The position numbers were made by a program, and so were the translations under genes. A stretch of DNA of 64,000 nt from Acidobacteriota bacterium (GTDB lineage: Bacteria; Acidobacteriota; Terriglobia; Acidiferrales; UBA7541): positions 62,001 to 126,000 of the forward strand of contig DAHUXN010000059.1 in the NCBI GenBank assembly GCA_027307115.1, written 5' to 3'. The first letter of the stretch is position 1. The number at the start of each line of letters is the position of its first letter. The notes beneath the pieces were generated by a model that saw only the letters and a program-made list of their open reading frames with translations, was not told where the DNA came from and ran no database searches. Of this stretch, positions 33,912-43,571 are shown one piece after another.

Positions 33912-36900
33912 TTAGAGCGAAGCGTTATCGGAGGAGGCGGATTGGTCGTCGGCGGGAATATGTTCGAGGATGGGGTGTGGTTGCTGACGAATCACCTCAA
34001 TGAACAGGCGCACTAGTTCCGGATCGAACTGCGCCCCAGCGCACCGTTCAATTTCTGTTAGAGCGGCGTCCGCTGCGCGCGCTTTCTTGTAGACACGCGG
34101 CGACGTAATCGTGTCATAGGCGTCGGCGACGGCGATGATCCGCGCGCCCAGGGGAATGCCGTCCCGCTCGATCTGGTCCGGATAGCCCGAGCCGTCGAAG
34201 AATTCGTGGTGGTGCTTCACCATCTCGCGCACATTTCGCAGCGCCAGCAGCGGATCCAAAATCCGCCATCCGAGAACGGCGTGCGATTTCATCGTTTCCC
34301 ACTCGTCCGCATCCAGGGGTCCCGCTTTATTCAAAATTTCTTCCGGGATTCCCACTTTGCCGACGTCATGCAGCAGACCGCCGAGACGCACTTCCTCCAC
34401 TTCGATCTCTTTCAGCCCCGCCGCTTGCGCAATCAGTGCCGCATACGTGGACACTTTCCGTGAATGGCCGTGCGTGTACTGGTCCTTCGCGTCCACGGCG
34501 TAGGCCAGCGAAGTCATGGTTTCGACGACTGGCGTCGGCAACTGCTCGAGAGACAACGATGGGCTTCTCTCGTTGAGCGACTGTGAGAACTGCTCAATCC
34601 GCTGATAGATTTCGTTGAACGCTTCCGGCCCGGTGGAAAATTGCCGATGCAACATGACTCCAAGGTAGGCCTCGAGCACATCGCGTTTCCACGTTTTTGA
34701 GTCGCCGGGCTCGCGGGGCTCCGCTGTAAATACCGCGTTGCCGCCTTGATGTTTCGACAGGTACATCGAAGCATCAGCGACTTGGATCAATTCCTGCGGC
34801 GTTGAACCATGTATTGGGTAAGTGGCGATTCCGAAGCTTGCCGTGATGTTCTTATCGCGCAGCAGCGGATCTGAGGCCACCCAGCTTCGGAGTTTCCCGG
34901 CAATCTGCCGCGCTTGCTCCACGCTCGTCTCCGGCATCAAAATCACGAATTCGTCGCCGCCGTAACGCGCCACCACGTCCGAGCGGCGGCAATTCTGTTC
35001 CAGAATCAAACCCACGCGCTGCAGCACTACGTCGCCTTCCAAATGGCCGTAGAAATCGTTGACGAATTTAAACCGGTCCAGGTCCATCAGAACCAGGGAG
35101 AAGGGCCGGCTCGCGCGTGTGGAGCGTTTCCATTCGGCCGAGAGCGCCTCCATCAGGAAGCGATGCGTTTTTACTCCTGTCAATCCATCGGTGATGGCTT
35201 GTTCCTGCGCCTTTTGATACGTCATCGCGTTGTGCAGCGCGCCGGCGAAAAGGTCGGCCAAGGTTCCCAGCAACTGGATCTCTTCGTCGTCGAATTCGGA
35301 CGGCTCCGACGATTCCACGTAAAGCACACCCAGCAAATTTTCCGCGCAGTTGATTGGCAATCCAACAGCGGAGACCGATCCGGGCAGCACGGGCCTCGGA
35401 CCCGTAGGCTCCACTTCTCGCAAGATGGCGATTTCTCCGGTACGCGCCACTTGTCCCACCAATCCTTCGTCCAGCGAAATGTGCCGACCGATGGCGTCGC
35501 GCCGTTTGCCTGCCTCGGCTTGCACCACCAGTTCTTTCGCGGAATAGTCCAGAATTGCAATGCCGATATGGTCGTAGATCAATCCTTGTTCGAGTTCTTC
35601 CGCCACTTTGGCCAGCATTTCTTCCGGATTGAGCGTGGTAATCGCGTGGTTGGAAATCTTGTTCAGCAGGGCCAGATGCCGCGACTTTTTTTGCTCCTGC
35701 GCAAACAGCCGGGCGTTTTCCATGGCGATGCCCGCCTGGCTGGCGAGCACGCGCATCAACTCCAGATGACTTTCGTCAAACGCGCGCTCCTGCTGGCTAT
35801 GAATGGCCATTACGCCGACGGCGCGGTCGTAGAGGATCAGCGGCACGCCGCAAAAACACCCGGCGGGCCGCGTCGTCTTAACGCCGAGCCTGTCCAGTTC
35901 CGCGGTGAAGTTTTCGCGGATCAGCAGCGGCTGCCGCTCGCGCATCATGTACTCGGTCAGCCGGTCTCCGGCGGGCCGTGTGCGTTTTGGCTGCCTGACG
36001 TTGTCCACCACTTCGAGCTCGTAGCGAATCTGCTTATGCACGTTGTCATATGTGGCGATGTAGAAACTCGCCAGGTCGAACAAGCGCCGCATCTCGATGT
36101 AGATCGTTTCGAATAATGTGTCGGTATCAAGCGTCGAGTTCATCGCACGGCCAATCTCATTCAGGATGTGCAATTCCTCGCTGCGCCGCGAAGTCTGTTG
36201 AATCAGGTAACTGTTCTCCACCGCCATTCCGATTTGGTATCCGAGCGCCAGCAAAAGCCGGAGTTCCGCTGGAGTGAACTGGCGGCTATCCGGTGTCCCG
36301 AGCAATAACACACCCAACACTCGCTCTTTGGCCTGCAGACTGATTCCGACCACGGTTCGCAGATTCTGTGCAAGCAAAAGCTCGCGAATGCGTTTGAACG
36401 AAGGCTCGGCGTCCAACGTCCGCCACGTTCCGTCCTTGCCAAGGTCGCGCAGCACGACCAACCCGCCCAACCGGGCGACCAGCTTCACAATCGAATCTTC
36501 CAGATCCTCTTCCAGCACTTTCGAGCTGAACTCGTCCGTTAGTCCGGTGGTCACCACGGAGATGGGTCCGTGCGCGTCCCCGTAGTGCAGGCACAGCGCG
36601 CCGCTCGGAATCCGCGCGACGTTGAGCACACGGTCCAGCGCCTGCGCCAGCATTTTCTGGATTTCGCCGCCGACGAAGCTTGAAGTGGCCAGATTTAAAT
36701 TCGAGAGGGCAAGCATGTTGCGTTCGACGCGATGGCGTTCCTCTTCGTACACCGCCATCACCATCAGCACGCCGCAGAAAAGCTGCGGCACCACCAGCGG
36801 CAAATGAAGATCGACGCTGTTCAGCCAAGCGCTGCGAGGTTGCAGCAAAATTCCCAAATCCAGCAGGCCCCACGCGACAAACGACGCAGCGAGCAGAAAA

Positions 36901-37337
36901 TCCGATGGGGATTCCCGCTTCCTGCCTTCCTGCCAGAAAACCCGCGCCACAACAAATAGCAGCAGGGCCGCCCCTAAATACAGAGAAACCGACACCCACT
37001 CCTTCGTGTAGGCCACGGCCCACAAGCCCGCCAGAGCAGCCAAGCCCACAACGTTGCGGATTCGAACCGTCGCCCTTCCGTAAAGGCGCGCTGCGGTGAG
37101 AAAGAGCAACGCCGCCATCGCCAGCAGCCACTGCTCGAGCGCCGCAACCCACTGCCCCTGGCCCAGCCACGACTCCATCACGCCGCTCAGCGACGTCAGT
37201 CCAACAGCCAGCCATCCGGCCGCCCACACGAGCAGGTAACTCTGTCTTTTCAGCGCGTAGACATAGCTGAAGAACGCGGCCAGAAGCATGGCTCCGGCCA
37301 GCAGGACGACTCCGACGATTCCCGCCTGAGTCAGCAA
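33912..37337 (-). CDS. Membrane GAF-GAF-GAF-GGDEF-HD-GYP bifunctional c-di-GMP protein
   Basis: An 1141-residue signalling protein. Residues 1-205 form about seven hydrophobic helices; three GAF-like sensor domains follow (about 225-375, 395-545, 560-710), then a GGDEF domain (about 725-885) with an intact RYGGDEF motif near 792 and an RRSD inhibitory I-site five residues before it, and an HD-GYP domain (about 930-1110) with HDVGK at 990, HHHE and GSGYP near 1050. Both c-di-GMP synthesis and hydrolysis therefore look catalytically possible, with product feedback. TTG 37337 is preceded by GGAG at 7 nt. No operon partner; convergent with the 57-residue membrane-protein gene. Confidence 0.88.
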   Translation of the reverse strand: MLTQAGIVGVVLLAGAMLLAAFFSYVYALKRQSYLLVWAAGWLAVGLTSLSGVMESWLGQGQWVAALEQWLLAMAALLFLTAARLYGRATVRIRNVVGLAALAGLWAVAYTKEWVSVSLYLGAALLLFVVARVFWQEGRKRESPSDFLLAASFVAWGLLDLGILLQPRSAWLNSVDLHLPLVVPQLFCGVLMVMAVYEEERHRVERNMLALSNLNLATSSFVGGEIQKMLAQALDRVLNVARIPSGALCLHYGDAHGPISVVTTGLTDEFSSKVLEEDLEDSIVKLVARLGGLVVLRDLGKDGTWRTLDAEPSFKRIRELLLAQNLRTVVGISLQAKERVLGVLLLGTPDSRQFTPAELRLLLALGYQIGMAVENSYLIQQTSRRSEELHILNEIGRAMNSTLDTDTLFETIYIEMRRLFDLASFYIATYDNVHKQIRYELEVVDNVRQPKRTRPAGDRLTEYMMRERQPLLIRENFTAELDRLGVKTTRPAGCFCGVPLILYDRAVGVMAIHSQQERAFDESHLELMRVLASQAGIAMENARLFAQEQKKSRHLALLNKISNHAITTLNPEEMLAKVAEELEQGLIYDHIGIAILDYSAKELVVQAEAGKRRDAIGRHISLDEGLVGQVARTGEIAILREVEPTGPRPVLPGSVSAVGLPINCAENLLGVLYVESSEPSEFDDEEIQLLGTLADLFAGALHNAMTYQKAQEQAITDGLTGVKTHRFLMEALSAEWKRSTRASRPFSLVLMDLDRFKFVNDFYGHLEGDVVLQRVGLILEQNCRRSDVVARYGGDEFVILMPETSVEQARQIAGKLRSWVASDPLLRDKNITASFGIATYPIHGSTPQELIQVADASMYLSKHQGGNAVFTAEPREPGDSKTWKRDVLEAYLGVMLHRQFSTGPEAFNEIYQRIEQFSQSLNERSPSLSLEQLPTPVVETMTSLAYAVDAKDQYTHGHSRKVSTYAALIAQAAGLKEIEVEEVRLGGLLHDVGKVGIPEEILNKAGPLDADEWETMKSHAVLGWRILDPLLALRNVREMVKHHHEFFDGSGYPDQIERDGIPLGARIIAVADAYDTITSPRVYKKARAADAALTEIERCAGAQFDPELVRLFIEVIRQQPHPILEHIPADDQSASSDNASL

Positions 37338-37657
37338 TTCATAGCTCCAGTGAACAATCGGTAGGGTGCTCTGGGAGGATAGCAGAAATTGCCGCGGACA
37401 AACCGCCGCGTGCTAGTGCGGTTGACGTTCCACGCAATGCTCTCCCAAGCGAGCTTTCCCCTCGATTTCGCATCAAATCGCCGCGCAGCCCGCGGCTGTT
37501 TTCAAGTGCAAGTATAAGAACCAGAGCTTGCCCACGGCAACGGTACGACCGTACTTTCTTGAGTTTTGCCGCCGTGGGCTGGGCTGTAAATCTTCTATTG
37601 CTTTCCCATAGAGAGTTTGGCATTCTTCCGCTTGGCATCCCATAGGGGACGGTAACT
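37338..37657. other. Gap before padR with a stem-loop at 37530-37579
   Basis: No gene. GCCCACGGC (37530-37538) pairs with GCCGTGGGC (37571-37579); inside the loop ACGGT and ACCGT form a second small inverted repeat around ACG. The stem lies about 80 nt before the padR start and could be an operator or leader structure of the padR-permease operon. It has no T-run, so it is not an obvious terminator. Confidence 0.4.
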
Positions 37658-38050
37658 ATGACGGACAAAGCGAGCGACAAATCGAATTACAAATCCAGCG
37701 GCAAAACTAGCGATAAGACTGACGTTCAGCAGGGAACTCTGGCGCTGATGATCTTGAAGACGCTCGCCTCGATGGGCGCTCTTCACGGCTATGGAATCGC
37801 CCGCCGTATCGAGCAGACCAGCGGCAATTTGCTGTCGTTAAACTACGGCACGCTCTACCCTGCGCTTCTCAAACTCGAACAAGAGGGCTACATCGCTTCC
37901 GAATGGGGACTTTCGACGAACAACCGCAAGGCAAAATATTACAAACTGACGCGCGCCGGCCGGAGACAACTGGAACGCGAAGCGCAAGAGTGGGAACAAA
38001 CCGCGGCAATCGTCGCGCGATTTTTATCGCCGGAAGGAGAGCGGACATGA
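37658..38050 (+). CDS. PadR-family transcriptional repressor
   Basis: A 130-residue PadR regulator: after a short Ser/Lys/Asp-rich leader, the winged helix spans about 24-105 (QGTLALMILKTLASMGALHGYGIARRIEQ, LNYGTLYPALLKLEQEGYI, KYYKLTRAGRRQLE), ending in a short helix for dimerisation. PadR proteins usually autoregulate and repress a neighbouring gene until a ligand binds. The stop overlaps the following permease start (ATGA), the standard arrangement for ADOP permeases of Acidobacteriota. Confidence 0.88.
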   Translation: MTDKASDKSNYKSSGKTSDKTDVQQGTLALMILKTLASMGALHGYGIARRIEQTSGNLLSLNYGTLYPALLKLEQEGYIASEWGLSTNNRKAKYYKLTRAGRRQLEREAQEWEQTAAIVARFLSPEGERT

Positions 38051-40686
38051 GAGCGCTGCGCGCTTGGCTTTCACGTTTCGGTGGATTATTCGGTCGGCGA
38101 CAGCGCGATCGCGATCTCGCCGACGAGATGGAAAGCCATCTCCAGATGCACATCGAAGACAATCTCGCGCGCGGCATGACGCCCGCGGAGGCGCGCCGCC
38201 AGGCGTTGATTAAATTGGGCGGCGTCGAGCAAACCAAGGAAAGCTACCGCGAACGCCGCGGCTTGCCGTTTCTCGACACGCTGCTCCAAGACATTCGCTT
38301 CGCCTTTCGCATGCTGCGCAAATCCCCAGGCTTCACTGCCGTGGCTGTGCTCACCCTAGCCCTCGGCATCGGCGCGAACACCGCCATCTTCAGCCTCGTT
38401 GACGGCGTTATGCTCCGCTCGCTTCCCTATCCGCATTCCGACCAGATCGTTTACTTCGGCTGGCTCGACAAATCGCTTATCCCGGATTTGTCCGTCCCCG
38501 AATTTGAATTCTTCCGCGATCGCGCTACGAAATTCGCCGCCCTTGCTGGATTCCAAGGTTACGGCGATCAGGAATTAAGCCAAGGCGGCACGAAGCGTTG
38601 GATCACCGCTGGATTTGTCACCGACGGCTTCTTTGAAACACTCGGAGTAAATCCGCGACTTGGCCGTCTTTTTGGCCGCGAATTCACGCGTCCCGGCGCC
38701 GCGTATGCTGCTGTTCTCACGGACTCCCTCTGGCGCACCGCTTTTGCCGCCGATCCCAATATCATCGGCCGCCAAATTATCCTCGACAATCAAACCTACA
38801 CCGTCACCGGCATCTTGCCTTCCGGTTTCAAATACACGCAGCACGCCGATTTGTTCACTTCTTTGCACCTCGGCAGCAACATGGGCAACAACGGGTTGAA
38901 CACCGACGTCATCGGTCGTCTGAAACCTGACGTTTCGTTTTCTCAAGCCCAGGCGGAAGCGGCCTTGCTCGGCGCGGAATTCTTCGCCCAAGCCTCCGCC
39001 GAACAGCATCAGGGTTCGGGCGTCCTTCACCTCGACCGCCTTCAGGACTATCTCGCCAGCGACTACCGCACTACTTTGCTAATGCTCCTCAGCGCCGTGG
39101 GTCTGCTTCTTCTGATTGCCTGCGCCAACGTGGCCAGTCTGCTTCTCGCGCGCGCCGGCGCACGCCAGAAAGAAGTCTCTGTTCGGCTGGCCCTCGGCGC
39201 GACTCGCAGTCGCCTGCTGGGACAGTTCCTCACCGAAGGACTAATCCTGGGGATTGCAGGCGCAGCCGTGGGACTCGCCGGAGCCGTCGCCGTGCTGCGC
39301 GTGTTCGTTTCGGCCATCCCGTGGGACCTTCCCTCCATTGACCGGATCACTCTTGACGGCCGCGTCTTGTTGTTCACGTCGCTTATCGGAATTGGCGCGA
39401 GCATCGCCTTCGGCCTCGCCTCGTTTTTCCAGACGCGCAAGCTTGACCTCAACAGCACTCTGAAAGATGCGCGCGGCGTTGTCGGTGCGAGCCGCACTCG
39501 CGCAAGCCTCTTGAATGCCCTTGTGATTGGCGAAGTGGCCATTTCGCTCATGCTCACTCTCGGCGCCGGCCTATTGCTCAAGACCCTCTACAACCCCTAC
39601 CAGGAAAAGCTCGGATTCAATCCCGAACATTTGGTGCTCATGCACACGCCATTTCGCTCGAGCATGTCGGACGCGAACGTTTGGAATTTCGAGCGCAACG
39701 CCCTCGCCCGCATCCAGGCAATTCCCGGCGTCCAATCCGCTGCTATTGTCTCCGTCGCCCCATTGCACGGGCAGGGCAATCTGCCTGCTCAGCGTGACGG
39801 CCACCCCGAAGACAGCATCGGCGGCACCGAGTACCGGCCGATCAGCTCAAATTATTTCTCCACCATGGGAATTCCGGTCCTGCGTGGCCGGGCGTTTGAG
39901 CAGAGTGATTTCTCTTCGTCAGCGCCCGTGGCGGTGATCAACGAAACACTCGCGCGCGACTGGTGGGGCAGCCAAAACCCCCTTGGTGACCGCATCGTCA
40001 TAGGCGAATATCAAGGCCGCCAATATCTCCCAACGCCGCAGCCTCCCCTGCAAATTGTCGGCGTTGTCGCCGATGTAAAAGGGATGTTGCTGAACAGGCC
40101 CGCACCGGCCATGGTCTACGTGCCGGCATTGCAGGGCCTGGCGATAAACGGTTCGACCGATTGGCTCATCCAAACCAGCGCACCGGCCGGACTCGCAGCC
40201 GCGCTGCGAAAAGCCATCACCGATGTTGCCCCCGATCAGCGCATAGTTGACCTTGAGCCGATGACGCAACTGATTAGCGCGTCTGTCGCACAACCAAACT
40301 TTGAGGCCTTGCTCATGGGAACCTTCGGCGCTCTCGCGCTCATTTTGACTCTCGTGGGCGTCTACGGCGTGCTCAGTTTTCAGGTCGTGCAACGCACTCA
40401 TGAAATCGGCATTCGCATCGCGCTGGGCGCTACCCGAGGGAACGTTATGCGTCTCGTCATCGTCAGAGCCACAACGCTCGCCGTCATCGGCGTGGCGATC
40501 GGCATTGGAGCTGCATTCGGATTAGCGCGCTTAATGGCAAGTTTGCTCTATCAAGTCGCGCCAACAGATGCCACGATTTTCGCGGCTGTTGCCGTCTTGG
40601 TGCTCGCTGTCGCCATGCTTGCCAGCTACATCCCCGCGCGGCGCGCGATGCGCGTCGATCCCATGGTCGCCCTGCGACATGAATGA
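38047..40686 (+). CDS. ADOP-type ABC permease (MacB periplasmic core plus two FtsX domains)
   Basis: An 879-residue permease. The N-terminal cytoplasmic prefix helix domain (about 1-80, DLADEMESHLQMHIEDNLARGMTP-type) is typical of acidobacterial duplicated orphan permeases. Then come a first membrane helix (about 100-120), MacB-type periplasmic core, an FtsX domain (about 340-460), a second periplasmic core and a second FtsX domain (about 760-870) ending MRVDPMVALRHE. There is no ATPase gene beside it; the ATP-binding partner must be elsewhere. Probably exports peptides, lipids or antibiotics under PadR control. ATG 38047 by coupling; the frame extends upstream through padR without meaning. 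Confidence 0.85.
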   Translation: MRALRAWLSRFGGLFGRRQRDRDLADEMESHLQMHIEDNLARGMTPAEARRQALIKLGGVEQTKESYRERRGLPFLDTLLQDIRFAFRMLRKSPGFTAVAVLTLALGIGANTAIFSLVDGVMLRSLPYPHSDQIVYFGWLDKSLIPDLSVPEFEFFRDRATKFAALAGFQGYGDQELSQGGTKRWITAGFVTDGFFETLGVNPRLGRLFGREFTRPGAAYAAVLTDSLWRTAFAADPNIIGRQIILDNQTYTVTGILPSGFKYTQHADLFTSLHLGSNMGNNGLNTDVIGRLKPDVSFSQAQAEAALLGAEFFAQASAEQHQGSGVLHLDRLQDYLASDYRTTLLMLLSAVGLLLLIACANVASLLLARAGARQKEVSVRLALGATRSRLLGQFLTEGLILGIAGAAVGLAGAVAVLRVFVSAIPWDLPSIDRITLDGRVLLFTSLIGIGASIAFGLASFFQTRKLDLNSTLKDARGVVGASRTRASLLNALVIGEVAISLMLTLGAGLLLKTLYNPYQEKLGFNPEHLVLMHTPFRSSMSDANVWNFERNALARIQAIPGVQSAAIVSVAPLHGQGNLPAQRDGHPEDSIGGTEYRPISSNYFSTMGIPVLRGRAFEQSDFSSSAPVAVINETLARDWWGSQNPLGDRIVIGEYQGRQYLPTPQPPLQIVGVVADVKGMLLNRPAPAMVYVPALQGLAINGSTDWLIQTSAPAGLAAALRKAITDVAPDQRIVDLEPMTQLISASVAQPNFEALLMGTFGALALILTLVGVYGVLSFQVVQRTHEIGIRIALGATRGNVMRLVIVRATTLAVIGVAIGIGAAFGLARLMASLLYQVAPTDATIFAAVAVLVLAVAMLASYIPARRAMRVDPMVALRHE

Positions 40687-41063
40687 GTCTGTAGCTCAGG
40701 TCCCGTTCGCGCGGCATCTGCGTGAACTGACCTGAGGCCGTGGCTTTTGCAGCGACTACCTTTTTTACAGTGAGCGCTTGCGCGAAGAGCACGCGAAGTC
40801 AGACAGCGTGCGCCTTCGAGCGTTTCCACAGCCGCTGCACCTATCGCTGCGTCGCGCATCGTGCTAGCGTTGTCAGAGCGAAAATTCCATTACCCGGACG
40901 ATGATGCGCCCGTCGTACAACAGGCTAAAGGGCCCCCCCAACCTCCCGAGGACACCTCGAAAACGCCAAGTCTTGATCGGTAATGGAATGCACAGTCCCG
41001 CAAACTACTTTAGAACGTGCGGCTTACTTTTCTTGAGCGGTAATGAATTCACGTTGTGGTAAT

Positions 41064-41119
41064 GGGTCAGTTTGAATTTTGACTCCGTGTGCCACGATCA
41101 AGGAAATTCAAACTGACCC
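41064..41119 (+). repeat. 56-bp palindromic repeat, copy 1
   Basis: Arms of 17 bp (GGGTCAGTTTGAATTTT and its near-perfect complement) enclose a 22-nt loop containing CCACGATCAAG. One arm-end mismatch (G for A in the right arm). Flanks GTAAT and ATCAC extend the symmetry slightly. It lies between the ADOP permease and gltX. Confidence 0.85.
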
Positions 41120-41295
41120 ATCACCCACGTTGTGCCGGTGCTCAAATCTTGACCGCAACGCAGCCTTGAGCATCCCTCCCGCCGCCTCACCGAATTCTTT
41201 CTCAGCGCACAGAATCCGGCGCCGTCGCCATCCGTTGCGCCGCGAAAACTCGATTTTGCATCCTCGTTCCGCTAAGATGGACGGTTTCCGGTAGT

Positions 41296-41351
41296 GGGTC
41301 AGTTTGAATTTTGACCGCTATTGTCACGAATAAGAAAATTCAAACTGATCC
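41296..41351 (+). repeat. 56-bp palindromic repeat, copy 2
   Basis: Same arms and loop length as copy 1; the loop carries TCACGA. One G-T type mismatch in the arm (ACTGATCC). It lies 51 nt upstream of gltX, in the same orientation as the gene, and 176 bp after copy 1. Confidence 0.85.
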
Positions 41352-41402
41352 ATCACTCGTTTTCCAGCACACGAAAGGACCGCGCCGGGCGTACCCAAGA
41401 AT

Positions 41403-42866
41403 ATGGCTCCTGCCTCAAAACCTCGCGTCCGCTTCGCGCCTTCACCGACGGGCTATCTTCACGTCGGCGGCGCGCGCACGGCGCTGTTCAACTGGCTGTT
41501 CGCGCGCCACGAAGGCGGAACGATGATCCTGCGCATCGAGGACACGGACGTCGAGCGCAATAAGCCGGAACTTGTCGACGGAATCCTTGCGGGCCTGCGC
41601 TGGCTTGGCCTTCCGTGGGACGAGGGCCCGTACTTTCAGTCGCAGCGCCTGGAAATGTATCGCGCCGCGGCGGAGAGTCTGCTCGCGAAAGGCGCCGCCT
41701 TTCCGTGCTACTGCAAAGCGGTTCAGTATGCGGGAGCCGATGCCATCGTCGAAGGCGAAGAGGGCGCGGAAAAAGCTGCGCGCATTCCTTCGTGTCCATG
41801 TCGCGATTTAACTCCCGCGGAACGCGCGGAAAAAGATCGTCAGGGTTTAACGCGCGCGATTCGTTTTGCCTCTCCGCGCTCTGGAGTCACGCGGTTCGAA
41901 GACGCGGTCTTTGGGCCGCGCGAAGTGCAGAACAGCGAAATCGAGGACTTCGTTCTCTTGCGCTCGTCCGGCTTGCCGACATATCAGCTCAGCGTCGTTG
42001 TCGACGACATTGACATGCGCATCACGCACATCATTCGCGGTGCGGATCATCTCTCGAACACCCCCAAGCAGGCTTTGCTTTACGAAGCCTTGGACGCGCC
42101 GCCGCCGATTTTCGCGCACGTGCCATTAATTTTGGGGCCGGATCGCACGCGCCTTTCGAAACGTCACGGAGCCACCAGCGTCAGTTCTTATGCCGACGAG
42201 GGCTTTCTTCCCGAGGCGTTTCGCAATTTTCTGGCGCTACTCGGATGGTCAACCGGTTCCGATGAGGAATTTCTGCGCACCATGGATCTCATCGACCGTT
42301 TTTCGCTTTCTGGCGTCAGCCGCACCAATGGTATTTTCGATCGCGACAAACTCGAGTGGTTCAATTCGCAATATTTGCAGAAGTTGCCAATCGATGAGCT
42401 GCTTCCGTATGTCAAAGCCGAACTGCAGCGCGCCGGTCTGTGGCGCGAGGAGTGGGATGGCGCCGAGCGCGAATGGTTCGCGCACACGGTCGACATTCTT
42501 CGTCCGCGCACGCGCCTGCTTCCGGATTTTGCCACGTGGTCGCGAGCGTTTTTCTCCGACGATTTCGATTACGATCCGGAAGCGCGCAAAAAATTCTGGA
42601 AGGATCCGAAGCTGCCGGATTTGCTTGGCAAGTTAGCCGATGCGCTGGACGCGCTGTCCGATTGGAATCACGATGCCTGCGACCACGCGCTTCGCGCGTT
42701 GGCTGAAGCGGAAGGAGTCAAGGCCGGCCTGCTGATCAACGCCACTCGCGTTGCCATTGTCGGGCGCGCCGTCGCTCCGCCGCTCTTTGAAACCATGCTC
42801 GTGCTTGGCAAGCTGCGGGTGATCGCGCGTCTCCGCCGCGCGTTGCCCTTTGTCTCTCCGGAGTAA
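41403..42866 (+). CDS. gltX: Glutamate-tRNA ligase
   Basis: A 487-residue class I aminoacyl-tRNA synthetase charging tRNA(Glu) (and possibly tRNA(Gln) in a non-discriminating form). Signatures are RFAPSPTGYLHVGGARTALFNWL (HIGH region, about 8-30), the zinc-site cysteines CYC and CPC (about 100-140), and the KMSKS equivalent RLSKRHGA (about 250). The C-terminal anticodon-binding cage is present to residue 487. Start ATG 41403, weak Shine-Dalgarno sequence. Not in an operon; the upstream gap carries two palindromic repeats. Confidence 0.93.
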   Translation: MAPASKPRVRFAPSPTGYLHVGGARTALFNWLFARHEGGTMILRIEDTDVERNKPELVDGILAGLRWLGLPWDEGPYFQSQRLEMYRAAAESLLAKGAAFPCYCKAVQYAGADAIVEGEEGAEKAARIPSCPCRDLTPAERAEKDRQGLTRAIRFASPRSGVTRFEDAVFGPREVQNSEIEDFVLLRSSGLPTYQLSVVVDDIDMRITHIIRGADHLSNTPKQALLYEALDAPPPIFAHVPLILGPDRTRLSKRHGATSVSSYADEGFLPEAFRNFLALLGWSTGSDEEFLRTMDLIDRFSLSGVSRTNGIFDRDKLEWFNSQYLQKLPIDELLPYVKAELQRAGLWREEWDGAEREWFAHTVDILRPRTRLLPDFATWSRAFFSDDFDYDPEARKKFWKDPKLPDLLGKLADALDALSDWNHDACDHALRALAEAEGVKAGLLINATRVAIVGRAVAPPLFETMLVLGKLRVIARLRRALPFVSPE

Positions 42867-42987
42867 ATGCGATGCAGCTTCGGAGAATTTTCGCGGTGTC
42901 GGCTCCCAGCGCGGGAAGGCTTGCGCATTGCGGTGAAGTGCGAGGCAAGGTTTTCAGCGAAAGCTTTCGTTTGCGATTTGCGGACAG

Positions 42988-43569
42988 CTACTTTTGTTTG
43001 TCGCTGAAAATATTCGGGGACATCGCGCGCGTCTTCGTTCCCGCCGGCGCGATATCGATTTTCGCGATCACCGGAATTCTTACCGGTGGCAGGCAGGCAC
43101 TGTCGTTGCAGGCCTGGTACTGCAGCGTAAATGGGAGGTTCATCTTTCCGAGCGCCGCATTCGCCGCCACAGAAAATTTGGCGCGCACGGTAAATTGTTT
43201 TGTGTAAACCAAAAGAGGCTGGTCGGAAAACGAAAGCTTTAAAGTCGTTCCCTCGGGATACAGCGTCTGCACTTCCTTGATTCCGGCAGGTGGCTTCGCC
43301 GTCAGATTCGTCGGGATCAAATAATCTTCCGAAACTTTGTGCGCGTTCATGTGAAATCCCGGCATGATTCCAACCACCACGCCGATCTCAAATGTGCTTC
43401 CGCGCGGAATCGGCTGAAGAGATACATACGTTTTTGGACTGGCAACCGCGGAAGCCGGCGGCAATGAAGTTTGGGCGAGCGCAAGCGGCGTGGATGCGAA
43501 GCACGCAAAAAAAATCAGCGCGGCCGTGAAAACAGCGCGATGCGAGACTTTGCGATTTGATTTTTCCAT
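42988..43569 (-). CDS. DsbD N-terminal (alpha) domain-like periplasmic protein
   Basis: A 193-residue exported protein: signal peptide (MEKSNRK, hydrophobic run, ALAQ) and an immunoglobulin-like domain resembling the periplasmic N-domain of DsbD (pattern GFHMNAHKVSEDYLIPT, YPEG, FTLQYQACNDSACLPPVRIPV). The two cysteines in ACNDSAC correspond to the redox pair of nDsbD, which passes electrons to periplasmic thiol proteins. The transmembrane and thioredoxin modules are not fused but appear as separate genes upstream on this strand (CcdA, TlpA-like). Start ATG 43569, 2 nt after the cyaY stop, so coupled to it; the longer frame is not supported. Confidence 0.78.
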   Translation of the reverse strand: MEKSNRKVSHRAVFTAALIFFACFASTPLALAQTSLPPASAVASPKTYVSLQPIPRGSTFEIGVVVGIMPGFHMNAHKVSEDYLIPTNLTAKPPAGIKEVQTLYPEGTTLKLSFSDQPLLVYTKQFTVRAKFSVAANAALGKMNLPFTLQYQACNDSACLPPVRIPVIAKIDIAPAGTKTRAMSPNIFSDKQK

Positions 43570-43571
43570 TT

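Larger units (their letters stand above)
40687..41402. other. 716-bp gap with two 56-bp palindromes, no gene
   Basis: No coding region is supported. The gap holds palindrome copies 1 and 2 (listed separately) and a stretch (40687-41063) with several short GC-rich inverted segments but no recognisable RNA. Copy 2 ends 51 nt before the gltX start, so any gltX promoter must overlap or follow it. Confidence 0.5.

Noticed and set aside
34914-36116. Plus-strand frame of 400 residues inside the GGDEF/HD-GYP gene
   Set aside because: No recognisable domain and the opposite strand has intact catalytic motifs.
37903-38046. Upstream extension of the ADOP permease frame
   Set aside because: The extension lies inside padR, is not permease-like, and the ATGA overlap at 38047 gives a natural start.
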